Source: Chlorophyllum brunneum
Taxonomy: Eukaryota; Basidiomycota; Agaricomycetes; Agaricales; Agaricaceae
Length of the DNA: 64,000 bases
Direction: 5' to 3'
NCBI GenBank assembly: GCA_963576785.1
Contig: OY756139.1
Span: 2,480,001 to 2,544,000, forward strand
The translations under genes were made by a program, and so were the position numbers. Positions 38,231-53,894 of this stretch are shown here, piece by piece. A model generated the notes under the pieces. It did no database searches. It was not told where the DNA came from and was given only the letters and a program-made list of their open reading frames with translations. Each line of letters starts with the position of its first letter. The first letter of the stretch is position 1.

Positions 38231-39547
38231 TCAGAAGCCACGGGAAGACCACTTTCGGGGGTCCATGGCTTCGTCTTGATTCTGAAGACGACGATGGGGA
38301 GAGGAAGAATGATGGGTGCGGGCGTGATCTTGCGAAGCAGGGATGTAGGGTGCGTCTGGAGGCGGCACGACTGTAGTCAGGCCTCTGGAGGAGCCATGAG
38401 AAACTGCGGTTGAACCCATAGAGAATGGTTGCTGGGAAAGGCTGCTGGTGTTGCTGGACTGGCGGTTAGTCTGGCGCATAGATTGCCTTTTGTTTTGGAA
38501 CCTGGGAGCACGGCCCCTTGTTAGTATGCAGCCGATTTCATTTAAGATCAAAAAATGGATTATTACCATATCTGTACGCTCCTCGGCGACATGTCAAGCT
38601 GTTTCGCCAAGGCATTGCGTTCTTCGGTCGAAGGGAACGCGGTTCGAGCGTAAACCTCATTGAGAACCTTGAGCTGATTGGCATCGGCACGCTTACGCTT
38701 CTTCTTTATGGTGGGCTCTTCAGTGGCAGACGTCGGCGAGATAGGAGGAGGTGTGAAGTTCGTGTCCAACTGAGACCGATACGGTGAAGACGACCGTACT
38801 TGAGGCTCCATGTCAAAGAGAGCCGGGTTCATGTCGAGCGGGTCGGCGGCCGGCGGTAAATAAGTATATGCACTTGTTGTAGAATAGGGAGCATAAGCCG
38901 AAGGATAAGATGCCGTTGGGGAGCGAATGCTTGCGGTCTGATAGTTGTTGGAAATTTGGTAGGTCCCTTGGTGCCATCGTTCGCCACCGGCGGCTGGAGC
39001 GGTAGAGAGTGGAGGCAGCCTCCTAGAGTCCGTAGGGTTCTGAGGAACTGGCGGCGAGGTCCGGGCGGAGGGATAGGCCGTATAAGATGGGTGCGCACTG
39101 TAGCGGTCGTGGGTTTCATAGTTAGTAGCAAATGAAGGCTCAGGCAATGGGGGGGCTACCGAAATGAAGATTTTAATGTTGGACGTTGGACGGGGAAATT
39201 ATGAAAGAAACTCCTTACAGTTGTTGCCCGGACCCCATTGGCCATAGAAGGCGGATTGATTGAGCATGAACCTGCTTGGGGACGAACGGGGTTGCGTATA
39301 TTGAGTGGTATATGTCGAGGGCACTGTGCGCGGTAAGGAAGAAATGTTGAGTGCGTTGTGCCTCTAAAGACGATGTGAATAACAGACCTGGAAAACGTGA
39401 GGTTGGAAAAGCAGAAGAAATAGGAGGGAGCACTGTTCGCCCACCCTGTCCCTGAAAGAATACGCTGTTGGTTTCCCCTGGGGAACCTCTACGCGATTTC
39501 CCAACACTACCAGTGGTATAGTACTGTTCCTTGCTTGAGCTCGACAT
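38231..39547 (-). CDS. Homeodomain transcription factor
   Basis: A DNA-binding regulator. The start ATG at 39547 gives MSSSSKEQYYTTGSVGKSRR; exons then read VLPPISSAFPTSRFP, VPSTYTTQYTQPRSSPSRFM, LNQSAFYGQWGPGNN, and, in the long third exon, PPLPEPSFATNYETHDRYSA with Pro/Ser/Tyr-rich low-complexity text. The homeodomain follows: KKKRKRADANQLKVLNEVYA, FPSTEERNALAKQLDMSPRS, and the recognition helix VQIWFQNKRQSMRQ, with W, F, N and R in place. An intron (about 63 nt) cuts between the bases of the W codon, a position common in fungal homeobox genes. The tail is Ser/Pro-rich and ends at 38231. The 60-residue domain has no three-residue insertion, so it is a typical, not TALE, homeodomain; it is not one of the linked mating-type HD1/HD2 pairs, as no partner is adjacent. 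About 350 residues. Confidence 0.9.
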
Positions 39548-40576
39548 ATTAGTGAACGAATAGTAATAGGTAGCAGAGAAGGAGAGAGGGGAAGGAAGAT
39601 TATTAACGGAACAAAATTGGATAGAACTTTGAATATAAGTATTAAAGACCACGTTGGGTATGCCTTGGCTAGTCGGTTGCACAACGATAGATCAAAGGGT
39701 TAACGATTCTGCAACGCGGAAGACATGTACTCGAGAAGCGCACGAGGTAACGTGGAGGTGGTGGACTGCTGGTAAGGGTTGTTATGAAACGGGGCAGGAG
39801 GCGCAGACTCTGGGTGAGTCGACAAGGTTGAGGACGAGTTGAAGAAGAGGAGATTATCCAAACAAGGGCTAAGCATTGTTGTTGTTTAGTTGATTTGCCA
39901 TGGCGTAAGAGGCAGAAGAATTCCAGCAGCCTGGTGCTCCAAGTCCTGCCCCGGATCGATATTCTAGGAAAGCGGTGTCTATCAGTAGCATGTGTTGTGA
40001 GCGTTGTCACATTCATAGCAGGAAATGAAAGCCTCGTGTGCATGCAGCGTTGCGTTGTTTAGCAATAGAATTGATCTCGACCGAGCAAACGGTTTGGTCC
40101 TTCGAGTCGGCCCAGATCAATCGCGGGCAGATCCAGACGGCCGTCAGACTATGCCGTAAATGCAAAACGCAGAGACGTAGGATAAGGATAATTTCTGGCC
40201 AAAGTTGGGAGTTTATATGATCGGGTCTTCTTTCGTCCAATCGAAGCCGCCTAAAACGTTTGTGGATCTGAGGAACACCGGAGAGACCCTTGGCCTCCAG
40301 GTCGCTAGGTCTCTGTCCACTGGACGGTGTTGGTGATGCAATGGGTCCAGAAACTACTGGAATAAATACGCGCACAGTCTTGTCGAGGCCACGCGGTGGG
40401 GAGGTGTACCAATTATGTGTCTGACCCGCCAGGAATGTGGGATGGCGCACGTGCCACGACGTCAGAGCCCGCCAGCTCTCCGCCCAAGGCACCCAACTAG
40501 GGCCCGTGCGTCTGGTCCAGAGCACAGGAGCCACTTGCAACCAGCCATCATCGTCGTCTGCGGCATCTGCGTTCTG

Positions 40577-43989
<3,413 letters not shown>

Positions 43990-43999
43990 TATATTGACA

Positions 44000-44015
44000 G
44001 TGATCGATCGATCAC
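44000..44015. repeat. 16-bp perfect palindrome in the kinase 3' UTR
   Basis: GTGATCGATCGATCAC starts 11 bp after the NDR kinase stop codon. It could form a small hairpin in the 3' UTR. The rest of 44016-44601 shows AT-rich 3' region only. Confidence 0.4.
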
Positions 44016-44601
44016 TTTTTGATTAAGCACCTCATATACCCGAAGCAGGACCATGTCTTGTGCATTGCAGGACACTGTGTTTGCTGTATTCCTTACTTGT
44101 ATCTTACCTTGATATACCGAGCTTTATTTAATATCACCCCAGAGACAAAAAAAATCCAAATTCTATACTATCCATTCTGTTTGGCCAGGAATGAATGAGT
44201 TCTGGTCTTCATACCGCAGCCAAGTCAGGTGGTTCGGAACCTGGATGTGACAATCATGCAAAGCTTTTGCAATGAATTTGACCAAAAATACAAAATGAAC
44301 AGATAATGTGTAATTTAGGAGGATGTTAGCTGAATGGGCCAGTCCCACGGAAGCCATATGCCAGTCCCACAGTACTGGGGTGAAGATGGACTGACAAAAT
44401 GATTACAGATACGTGTCGGTAACAACATGACAATCACGACTTAAAATCAGTTAACTACAGGGTTGAAAAGCAGGATCCGCTAAGGGCGGGAAACAATAAA
44501 TACCTACGACGTGGAAAACCTTGAACTCCCCCATACATCAGACTTTATCGAACGGTGCGCTTCGTAGAGTATTCGGACTTCAACCTTCAATCTGGTTGAT
44601 G

Positions 44602-46014
44602 TCAGGTTCGTTTGTCTGACCTCTCGGCCTCTACTTGATCAGTACCGGAAGAACGACCTTGACTCCGCCGCGAACCAGAGCTCGAACTGCTGTCTTGTCT
44701 GCAGTGAGTTCCAGAATCCGGATTGCTTTGTACGGGCGGTGCTTCTCGAGCCACAGTGGACGTTGGTGGGACATTTGGCGACGGTGGTCTGCTTGTCTCA
44801 TCGTTCGATTCTTCCGGATCCTGTTCTTTGGAATTATTCGTGTGAACCCGTGCATGTCTCCTCATGTTGCTAAGCACGCTGAAACTACGGCCGCAATCTG
44901 GATGGGGGCAGACAAATGCTAGCGGCACGTCAGTGAGACTGATGGGAAATGATTGTTGAGCTTCACTCACGTTTTTCACCCGTATGGCTATTGAGGTGGA
45001 TCTGTGTTGATTGTCAGCTTGTTGATACTTCGAGATGATACTGGAATAACTTGCCCGCAAACTGCTGGGTCGGTTAAATAACTTTCCGCAGAATTTGCAG
45101 TCATATTTTCCAAGCGGAGGCTGCGATCCGTCATCAAGGAATCTCCCAAGAGGGATGGGATGAGAAGTGGAACGCGCCAACGAACCACCATCGAATGGAC
45201 GGGCAATCGGCGTCCTTTCGTCATCCTCGTAAATTTGGCCCACATCCAGATTTGTTGCTATAACCCATGGGGCTACGGCTCGCACGAGGGCAGGTGGTGA
45301 ATCGAGGCTATGTACTTGAGCTGAAGCAGCTGGATTAGGGGGTGAAGGCAACTGAGGCATTTGGGAAGGATTATGGGACGCGAACTCCCTAGAGTCTGAA
45401 TGCGAACTTGGGGGAGCGTAGGTCGGATACGGATGTTGATCAGGTGGGATATTTGCAGGCAAATACTGGGGTTGATCGGACGGCTGGGAGGCAGGGTAAG
45501 AGTGCGAGTGAAATGTGGGTGGATTAGACGGCCTGTGACTAGGTGATGCATCTGTCAAGTGAGAAAAAGAAGGGTTGGGATAGAATGAGGAGCTCAAGGA
45601 TGGTTCATTAGGGTGATAAATGTCCCGATATCGTGGCGCATTAGATGGTGGGTGCCCCCGATTGGAGGTAGAAGGTTGGAGCGGTGTGAATAAATATTCA
45701 GACGTTTGCTAAGGGGGGGATGGAGTGAGCGGTTTGTTTAGAACGATGAAATACCAATTACTCTGTGTGTGCGAGAGGAAGACGCGGAAGATTGTGGCCT
45801 TGTAGACGATGTTTCGCTTCCGTCACCGCTCATCCTTTGCTGCGCTGATGTCACTAAGGGAGAATCACTCGGAGGGGAATGCATAAATTCATCTGCTGTA
45901 TATCAATGATAGGATAGGCTGATGGCATAACGGGGCCGCACCTCTGAACAGGTCCCTGATGGGCGGAAGGGTGACCCGCCTACCTGAACGATTGGCGTCG
46001 GACGGGTTAGACAT
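44602..46014 (-). CDS. C2H2 zinc-finger transcription factor
   Basis: A DNA-binding regulator with two C2H2 fingers near the C-terminus. Exon 1 starts at the ATG at 46014 (MSNPSDANRS), splicing to DEFMHSPPSDSPLVTSAQQR, then to QTSEYLFTPLQPSTSNRGHP and a long Ser/Pro/His/Tyr-rich region (SFYPNPSFSHLTDASPSHRP). Finger 1 is spread over two exons: YDCKFCGKLFNRPSSLR joined to IHLNSHTGEKP; finger 2 is FVCPHPDCGRSFSVLSNMRR and HARVH. The intron inside finger 1 (45054-45002) begins with GC (CGG|GCAAGT) rather than GT; no GT alternative restores the finger. The acidic/Ser-rich tail (EQDPEESNDETSRPPSPN) ends at 44602. About 450 residues. The target genes are unknown. Confidence 0.88.
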
Positions 46015-46575
46015 GAAAGTGAAGAAGAAAGGAAGGTATGGAAATCAAAATCTATCCAGTTGCGGTGATGTATATATTGGACAGGCCGTTTTAGACGGCG
46101 TTCGCCTGAGAGACTGGGAATTTCGTAGGGACCTGTCAAGCTGTACCAGGAATGTTTCCAAGTTTGTAGCTGGCGCTGATGCACCAATAGGCGTAGATCT
46201 ACTTGTAGTATCGCGTTCCGGTAACCGTACTTGAAAGAAAACCGACTAATGGTCCAACTCTTTCAAGATGTTTACAGGCCGGCGGTGACGATGGATCCTC
46301 CCCTTTAAGATCTAAGATAAATCTCAGACGGATGCGAAACTGAGTTCTCACAAGGAGATTCACTGTATCTGTGATTAATGGGGTCAATGTATGATCGCGG
46401 GACCATTGTGTAAAAAGAATATGGTTATCATTCGTGATGTAAAAACATGTCGCTTAACAAAAATGTTTTGTTTGGCTCTAATGGGAAAGTCAATGGAAAA
46501 TCATACTGGCATGGAAAATACATACAGTCCAATCGTCATATATCCTCCGGGGCCTTGGGACATGTTTTAATCGGG

Positions 46576-47104
46576 TCACCGTGTTGCTTCTTCCCCCGTT
46601 TTGGCCTCAAGTGACAGAGCGTGCAGCCCCCCATTAAACTCTTCTGATAGCGCTGAATTGATCATACGGTGCCTCTGGATGGGGCTCTGCATTATATTGT
46701 CGGAGGAGGCAATGCTTAAAATTGCAATATTTGGACACACCTTTCCTTTGAAGGCATCAGAGACCACCCGAATTGAGAAGTCTAACTTGGGTGTTACGGA
46801 CAGAAGAAGTGACATTCGACTTCTCGAACTTACGAGTTTCTCCGTTACCTCCGTTTTGATCTCGCATAGCAGCATGATGACGGTGCTTCCACGAATCATT
46901 TGTAATTGTCAGAGAGGCCGGTTGTAAGAGTGTAGTTAGCTAAATCCGAGCCAAGATGTTAGCAACCCGCAACGGTGTCAAAACGCGCGGTAGAACCTTT
47001 TGGCATATAGATGCCTCCACAGGGCCCGGGTTCAAGGATTTGTTTGCCATAGTTGAATGGGCTCTCTTTGCAAAGAGTCGAAGGTTCAGCGAACGAGCCA
47101 GCAT
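46576..47104 (-). CDS. BolA-like protein, mitochondrial
   Basis: BolA proteins work with monothiol glutaredoxins in iron-sulfur cluster handling. Four exons join to 121 residues: 47104-46997, 46939-46834, then two more ending at 46576. The N-terminus MLARSLNLRLFAKRAHST is an arginine-rich presequence, followed by an internal Met (MANKSLNPGPVEASICQK). The core reads LTTLLQPASLTITNDSWKHR, HHAAMRD, then ETHFSIRVVSDAFKGKS and IQRHRMINSALSEEF, with GGLHALSLEAKT. The conserved His pairs (HRHHAAM and QRHRM) that help hold the cluster are present. The third exon must begin at ACTTCTCAATT to give ETHFS, as a nearby AG breaks frame. It is easily missed because no exon exceeds about 125 nt. Spacer 46015-46575 upstream of the C2H2 gene holds nothing else I can see. 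Confidence 0.87.
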
Positions 47105-48009
47105 CTTCAATAGTAAAGGGAATTACAACTTGGGTTCGTATTTGGTCCTGCTTGGTAGACTGGCCTCGCCTGCCGATTGCCGACTTCATCTGACCTAGCT
47201 GATGAGACGACTGCCGGAGACCAGGTCCGCAGGTGGCCTGGTTCGTCAATACTTTGTCAACACTTTCTGCAGCTTATGCTCGATGAAAATCATCAGGTTG
47301 TAGCGGATATCGTTTCTTCTCTGGTTGGCTGAGATCAGATCACAAGTCATATGAAACCTGGTGCCCCTTATGACCATTTTTGGTCCCGTGGAATAACCCA
47401 CCCTGAGCAACTTGCATCCACCATACTAACATACATACGTTCGTAACTCCATTGAAGGCTATCTATCCTCATTCATTCAGCTAATACAGTTTTGAAGAGT
47501 TCAAGATCCATGGACGTCAAATAATAAATTTATTGTTGACGGCTCGACGGATACTGCGGTCGTTGGATGAGATCACTTGATCTTCACCATCTATCAATAA
47601 CAAGGACCACCGGAGAACAACTCCACCGATTCGAAGTGGATCTCAAAAACGTATTCGGAAGGATATGAAACATCAATGTCCAGTCGAAATACAGTCCCAT
47701 GATAGAGTGTGATTGCTGTTATGTACTTCTGCTTATTCTTACAATCCTCAAAAAAGGCCTCGTGTCATGCCAGTAACTCCGAATCGGGCTTCAGGGGTAT
47801 CTAAAGGTTGTGTGAAGAATAATACCGTCGCCAGATTCTGTGCTCCGGTGTGATTTTTGCTAGTTGACGGGAAACTATCGGAATATTGAAAAGGGAATTG
47901 TGACAGAACGTGACGTCCGTCTGCCGTTTGTGACCACTGGCCAACACGCCAACTTTTCAATTTGACTTTGACCAGGCTCAAGGCCAATATTCCCTGACCA
48001 TTCGACGCG
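47105..48009. other. Divergent intergenic region
   Basis: About 900 bp between BolA (minus) and the next plus-strand gene. The overlapping minus-strand frames near 47750-48060 lack domain likeness and good codon use. I see nothing else. Confidence 0.45.
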
Positions 48010-49588
48010 ATGGCAAATGGCAATGATGGACGTCCATGGGAGCTGAGCTCCCTTCAACGTGGCCTTGTTGATAACTGTTTCGAAGAAGGCCAGTACGAGA
48101 CCGCGATTGCTACACTCGACCAGTTACGCTCCCCTGACTTCAACCCTTGGCCGTGAGTTCATTTTGCTTCGAATTAACATAGATACTGATTCTCCTAGCC
48201 CCCATTTACGACAGTTGGTTTATATCTCACTGCATTCAACACAGGAGTCGACAACCGAGTATGAAATTGATCCCTCTGTCCAAGCCTCACCGTCCAAGAT
48301 TGTCAAGCAACACCAATATCAAATGTCCTCAAATCTCATCCCGGCAAAGGCAGTCGTTGATGCACAGAGACTGTTGATGGCCTATCTGTGCACTAATTCA
48401 CCTGTTGTACTCTCCCAGGCCCTGCCCCGGCGGAGATCACCGTTCATCCCATTCCCTGGCCACAGTGAAGGAGACTCAACAGTCGCGAAATTGGCAATAT
48501 TTATCACTCAATGCAAAGACTGTTGGCAACTGCTACACAGTGATTTTTTGTCACTCCAGAGTACATCCCCATCAACGCCTAAGGCCAAAACGAGAAGGCA
48601 ACATGGACATACCGGGTATGGCAATCTCGGTACCACCAGCTCGAGCATTACTCCACCCATGGTGGTTACTGAAGATGCCTGGCCTCTTTTGCAGTGGCTC
48701 GTTTCTCTATATGAGCGTGACGAAGAATCGTTCGAAATGGACTGTAACAGTAAGAGTTTGGTGTTCGGATTCGTGTAGTCAAGCCTGATGTAAAACCAAG
48801 CACGACACTCATCTTCACTCGCTGAACAGATACTCGATGAGAACGGAAAGACTTATCTAGATGTTCCTGTCGCAATCATCGCACACTGCCTTGCCCAAAA
48901 GCAAGTACAACGACATCGTCTGGCGGGCCGCCTTCTGTCCCTCGTGAGTAACATCTATCGTAGGGTGATCATACGTTCATTGTAAATCTAGCTCATAAAT
49001 TTGACTTCGGCCATGGAATTTGATCTACAGGCGCTGATTGCTGCAGTATATACCTTGATCCAATCTTCTGAGCAACTATCTCTACTCATGGCTCAGCTCA
49101 GTCAATCCACCGGCACTCAAGTCCTTAAATTCAAGATCGGACTGTGTCAGAAGCTGATTGGTGGTTTTGGACCTCCCGCAACGGGTAATGCACCAAGACC
49201 GCAACCCAGAATGCGAGTGCGCGCCGCAAAGGCAGCTGATAAACAAGCACCCATCATGGTGGATTCTCCTCTGTCGGGAACCAGGTCATCGGTGCCGGCC
49301 TCTTCTGAAATTCTGCGATTATTTCAAGCTCCAGTGTCCGAAAAGCTTCGAGACAGCTCCTCAACACATCTCTGGTATCAATATCAACTACTCTCGGCGT
49401 ATGGCTCTCTTCAAGTGCGCTTAGCACCCGCCGACCGGGACTCAGAGTGGTCGAAGGCATTGACTGAAAGCCTTCCTTCACTTATTCGTCACGTTTATCA
49501 ACGAAAAGGGAACGAGGCCAGCGTATATCAGCGGCTTCTTGACATACAAATCGCAAACTGGCGGGTATTAGTAGATGCCGCCCATTAG
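48010..49588 (+). CDS. Hypothetical protein, family not recognised
   Basis: I do not recognise it. The best model starts at the ATG at 48010 (MANGNDGRPWELSSLQRGLV), with an intron from 48152 to about 48199 joining FNPWP to PHLRQLVYISLH. A second intron near 48749-48827 joins FEMDCN to ILDENGKTYLDVPVAIIAHC and a third near 48941-48990 joins LAGRLLSL to LINLTSAMEFDLQALIAAVY. The joined product has about 450 residues. It is mostly helical and soluble, with hydrophobic helices such as AVVDAQRLLMAYLCTNSPVV, a Ser/Thr/Pro linker near 48570-48650, and basic text RPQPRMRVRAAKAADKQAP. No signal peptide or transmembrane segment is obvious. Phase-consistent splices and sustained coding character make it a probable gene. 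Function unknown. Confidence 0.65.
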
Positions 49589-50773
49589 GTTCTATCATGA
49601 TACTATGATGGTAAGTTAGCTGCTCAAAGATTTCTCGTCCACCTGTTCTTTTAATTTAGCTATTCTCCAGTACCATCAGCATTTGTTGCTCTCCATCACG
49701 ACTGCCAGATTCCTCGAGTCCCGTTCCTCTCGGTGGACCTGTTGTTGTCTGATAGAGCGAAAGCGGTATATAGCCGATGTAATGCTCATTGTATGATTGT
49801 CAATCTGTAAGCGACAGTTCTGGTTCTACATGGGCGTGACATACTCCCAAAACCCGCCAACAAAATAGATCGTCTAAAAAAAATACAGTAGTTGGTGAAT
49901 TATATAGCTGAAACATATCAAAGCTTAACGTTAACCCACATGAGGAGCCCAATATGACTGGCATCAATGATGTTCATCAGCTGATTGTTTCATCAGTGAT
50001 GCAATTAGGACTAACGACATGAGCACTTTCGTCATCATCTGGTAGCCACCCTCCTAGCATCCGGGTGTCTTGAAAGGTTAACACCGTTATATGGCAAGCC
50101 AGGGACGCGAAAATGGTCACATTTCAGATTAGTGATACCGGGCGCTTCTGGCGAGTGGTTTTTGGATAGCGAGGCCGTGTGACCCACTGCGCGCTCGACC
50201 GTGACGAGAGTCGGCAGAAGTAAGAGCGGCAGGGAGCCATTTTGATGACAACTATAAAGCAGCTACGTGAAGGGGGTACCAGAGAAGCAACGGCCGAATG
50301 TCCTGACCTTGCGTAGTACCCCGAAAATGAGAAAGCTTGAGTCCCAGAGGGGTCTATTATTGATCTGGAAAGTTATACAGAATAGGACCCTTGCTGGATT
50401 ACAGGGTCATCAAAGGGAAATATGGTTGCCATTGATCCCACCGAGTCAAGTGAATTGTTAAAGGGTTCCCTGCCTATCCATGCTTGCCGGGTGATACTTC
50501 TGTCTCGATCATCTGGTCGTTGGGGGACTAACCAGCATCAATTACGGTCTCCTGGGAATGTACAGCAACAGTCGGAACGAAGAAAGCAAACCAAGAAGCG
50601 CAAGGGAATTTCATCACGGAAACGAGCTATAGGGGTCGGCACACTATGGTGCAAAAGCTAAGTTAAGATCACGGCCGAATACCCCCACGAATACTGGTGC
50701 ATACATCAAATCACACGATAGCCCCTCTAATACTCCTCTTGATCCACATTGCTTCTGTCGTTTCATCCAAAAA
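49589..50773. other. Intergenic, convergent 3' regions
   Basis: About 1.2 kb between convergent genes. Short open frames near 50267-50661 look like chance. I see no repeats or RNA genes; it may contain decayed sequence. Confidence 0.45.
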
Positions 50774-53689
50774 TTATATACCTTCTTCCTCTGATAGATC
50801 ATCTTCAGACGCGGCAGCCGAGCTAAGAAAACCGGCGTCTATTAGTTCGTCTTCAGCATCACCTTCCTTGCCACCATGCTGCTTCTTCCAGATGCTAGCC
50901 AAGAACTCGGGTGTGCTCGCTTGCTCAATGGCTTTATCTTCTCGAACCTTTAGAAAGCGGGGAAAGCGGAGGCTGAGGCCTCGAGATGAGGGCACCAGCC
51001 CTTTAGCAGCGATAGAAACGGGGCTCAACGTAATACTGAGAGGGAGAGGTTAGCGAGAAGAACCATTATCCGAGTCACAGGAAATCGGCTGGGACAGCCG
51101 CAGTCACGTACTCTGCTCCTCGTATCTCCCAGACCTCTTGTGGTCGGAAATACACGTCTGGCTTGAATCCTGAGACGTTGAAGCAAGAATATTAGGCAAG
51201 CTCTAGTATGGATGAACTAGACTGACCTCCTAAATCGCACTCCCGGAGCGGTCGAGTGGAACACTCTTCAGTCGACGGAGAATATCTGACCCTCATGTCC
51301 TTGAAACCATCGGTGAATAAATCGGGGAACTAAAGAATTAAGCATACTCGATAGAATTTATCTGTAAAACCTTTGTCCAGGTGAGCGGGGCGACACGACA
51401 TGAAGGATGGCCATAGCGTACCTGACATGCACTTGCAGACGGCAACAAACTGACCGCTTGACTGGTCATGCAAGGCCATCAGAATGGGACTCCACCATTT
51501 GACCTTCCTGCCATTGCCATGCCATGCACCAATGGGGACTAAGTCGAGACTGTCGCCAATTCCACCGACGTAATCCTTTTTCAGTTTAAGCCACGCAGCG
51601 GTCCTCTTATCAGGTTCATAAGTTGCTGGTAATGCCTTTTTTCGAGAAGTGGTGCCCTTTCCATTCTCTTCGATGTCGACCACGGTATTGTCAAGTACCT
51701 GGTGAGATAGCTCAGTTATCTGCAAATTTCACATGCGGTAACATGTACCTTGATCATCAGACCTTCACACTGGCTTTCTATTGAGCGCTGCCAGAAATCT
51801 TCCACGCTGGCTTGGCCCTCTGAACTGACTATACTCTCGACGTGGAGGAAGCGAGCAGACCCGACAGGCTTAGGAGTATATGGCGTGAAAAGGCCCCGGA
51901 GCAGGGATCTTCGTTCGCGAAATGTTTTGTGTAGAAGTGCCTGGATGGAGATAAGACCTACTAGTGAAATACGAAGATCTACCAACATACCTCTCCATTA
52001 ACGTACATTAGGTCGAACGCATACAAACAAACCGAAACCTGGATATCCCTCAGTTGTACATCCTTTTTCGCCCTATTGGATAGTTCCTGAAATGTCTTGA
52101 TTGCCCCTGTGTGAGGATCAACGGCAACTATTTCTGCGTCCATGATGAAAGAAGTTACTGAGGACGACCGTTCCAGGAGAGACTGAACGAGGTCTTGAAC
52201 ATCAGGGTACTGGACAGTGGAGTTAGTTGCGAAAAATTTCGTTGATATGGGGCGATGAACCTTGTCTGTCATATCTTCCAAGTGGCGGGAAAATATCTTA
52301 AATTGAGAAACACGACCCTCCTCCATTGTGGCATGGATCTGTGCCCTCTGGCCATCATACTTGAATTCAGCGACAAATGGCTGATTCTCCAGCCTTTCGT
52401 AGACTTCGTCCAGGGAACGCATCGGCGATCCCAAAGCCGGATGTAGAGGTATACCTGACAGGAGGTAAGACCCTGCCACGAAAAGCATTGTGAAACGAAC
52501 CTATCGTAAGGGGAACTTTCTCCTCTAAGTCGTGTAAACCGGTATTCAGAAGTGCAGAAACAATGTCGGCGTAGTTGGGGTGCTTGACGAATACCTCTTT
52601 GACTATTGCCTCAGCCTTTGAGAATATATCATTCAACTTGTTTCGTGCAGGGTCTAGGGTCTTGGTCTTGTTGCTGGAGGGTGATTTTTCGACCTTGCGT
52701 AGCAGGGAGTAAGATACCTGCAAAGTTTCTTCATCCTCGAGGATGTCTGACGACACATGTGAGAGAACAATTGCGTGGGCCAGAGCCGTCAGCATGGAAG
52801 TCCTAACCGCCCCAACCCGAATGTTCTGACATAATGTCCGTGTCAAGTAGCGAATCTCTTCGCCGTTGGCCGATAAGAGAAGCTTTTCAACAAATTTCTC
52901 CTTTCGCTTGGCCGTTCCTTGGCCCTTCGAGTGAGCAATAGCCAGCAAGGTATCGTACACATAGGAGATAGTTAACGGAGGGTGCGGGACTAGGGTTCGA
53001 AGATTAGTCTTAGCGGAAACGGCAACATCACCAGGATCTCCCAGGGTATTATAGAGCTTTTTTAGAGCGGCCAGTGTGACTCCAGAAACGCTCTGGATCG
53101 AACGAGAAATAATTGATGGACCAAGCCCGAGTTCGATGGAAGTATATGAGGGTGCGAGAGTGTTTGATAACAGGTAAAGGGAGGGAAGCAGAGATTCTGG
53201 ATGTTTGGCTATTATCGTGCGTAGACAATTCGTGAGGGTATTAATGATGGTGATGCGGGAGCGTGTTTGTGAGAGGGTTGAAAGCGCATGGGTTAAGAAC
53301 GCGTACGGCGCACTATTCTCTAGCCAGGGCTGTTCATCTGGTAGATAATCTATTGGGTCAACATCCAGGGAGGCGAACGGGAGAGACTGAATCCCCTCTG
53401 AACGTGCAAATCTCTTGACCTCCCTTTTCGGAAGTCGTGTTGACTGGATTGTCAATGGTTTCGATGCTTCTTCGGCGTCGACGTCGATAATGAGGGGCGA
53501 TGAGGATGTATCTCCTTTTGTGTTGTCAGCCTTCTGTCTCTCAGCAGGCGAACCATCTTCCGATCGCATCGCCCATGGTTTGGAGGGTGACTTGCTGAAA
53601 AATGTCTCAAGTCTGGCCTGTCCTTCGGTTTTTGCACGCTTTTTGGATGGAGATTTAGCATCGTCGCTAGGAAGTCCGCGCTTCGCCAT
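50774..53689 (-). CDS. ATP-dependent DNA ligase I (CDC9/LIG1)
   Basis: Joins Okazaki fragments and seals nicks in replication and repair. The nuclear start is taken as the ATG at 53689 (MAKRGLPSDDAKSPSKKRAK), followed by a PCNA-binding PIP box QARLETFF. The N-terminal DNA-binding domain has YAFLTHALSTLSQTRSRITI, ISRSIQSVSGVTLAALKKLY and YLTRTLCQNIRVGAVRTSM. The adenylation domain has the nucleophile Lys in FVAEFKYDGQRAQIHA (motif I), FKIFSRHLEDMTDK (III), FIMDAEIVAVD (IIIa), CEGLMIKVL (IV) and WLKLKKDYVGGIGDSLDLVP (V). The OB domain has GLSLRFPRFLKVREDKAIEQ (VI). Stop at 50774 after an acidic tail (AASEDDLSEEEGI). About seven short introns. Upstream, the frame stays open through another ATG at 53755 that would add MSVLMSPWCLSLSWRPSISP, a possible mitochondrial leader. 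Confidence 0.94.
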
Positions 53690-53894
53690 GGAGCGTGGCG
53701 AAATGGATGGCCGCCAAGAGAGACTGAGGCACCAGGGTGACATAAGGACAGACATCAATTGCCTGTTTGGTAGGAACACTTCACAGGATATCCTTGGCTG
53801 CCTCCGATGTAACGACAGCCTCTTCAACCCATCGCAATCCGCAATACGGTTCAAGGCATAGTCACACCGTACCGAACACCAAGTAATATAAGCC

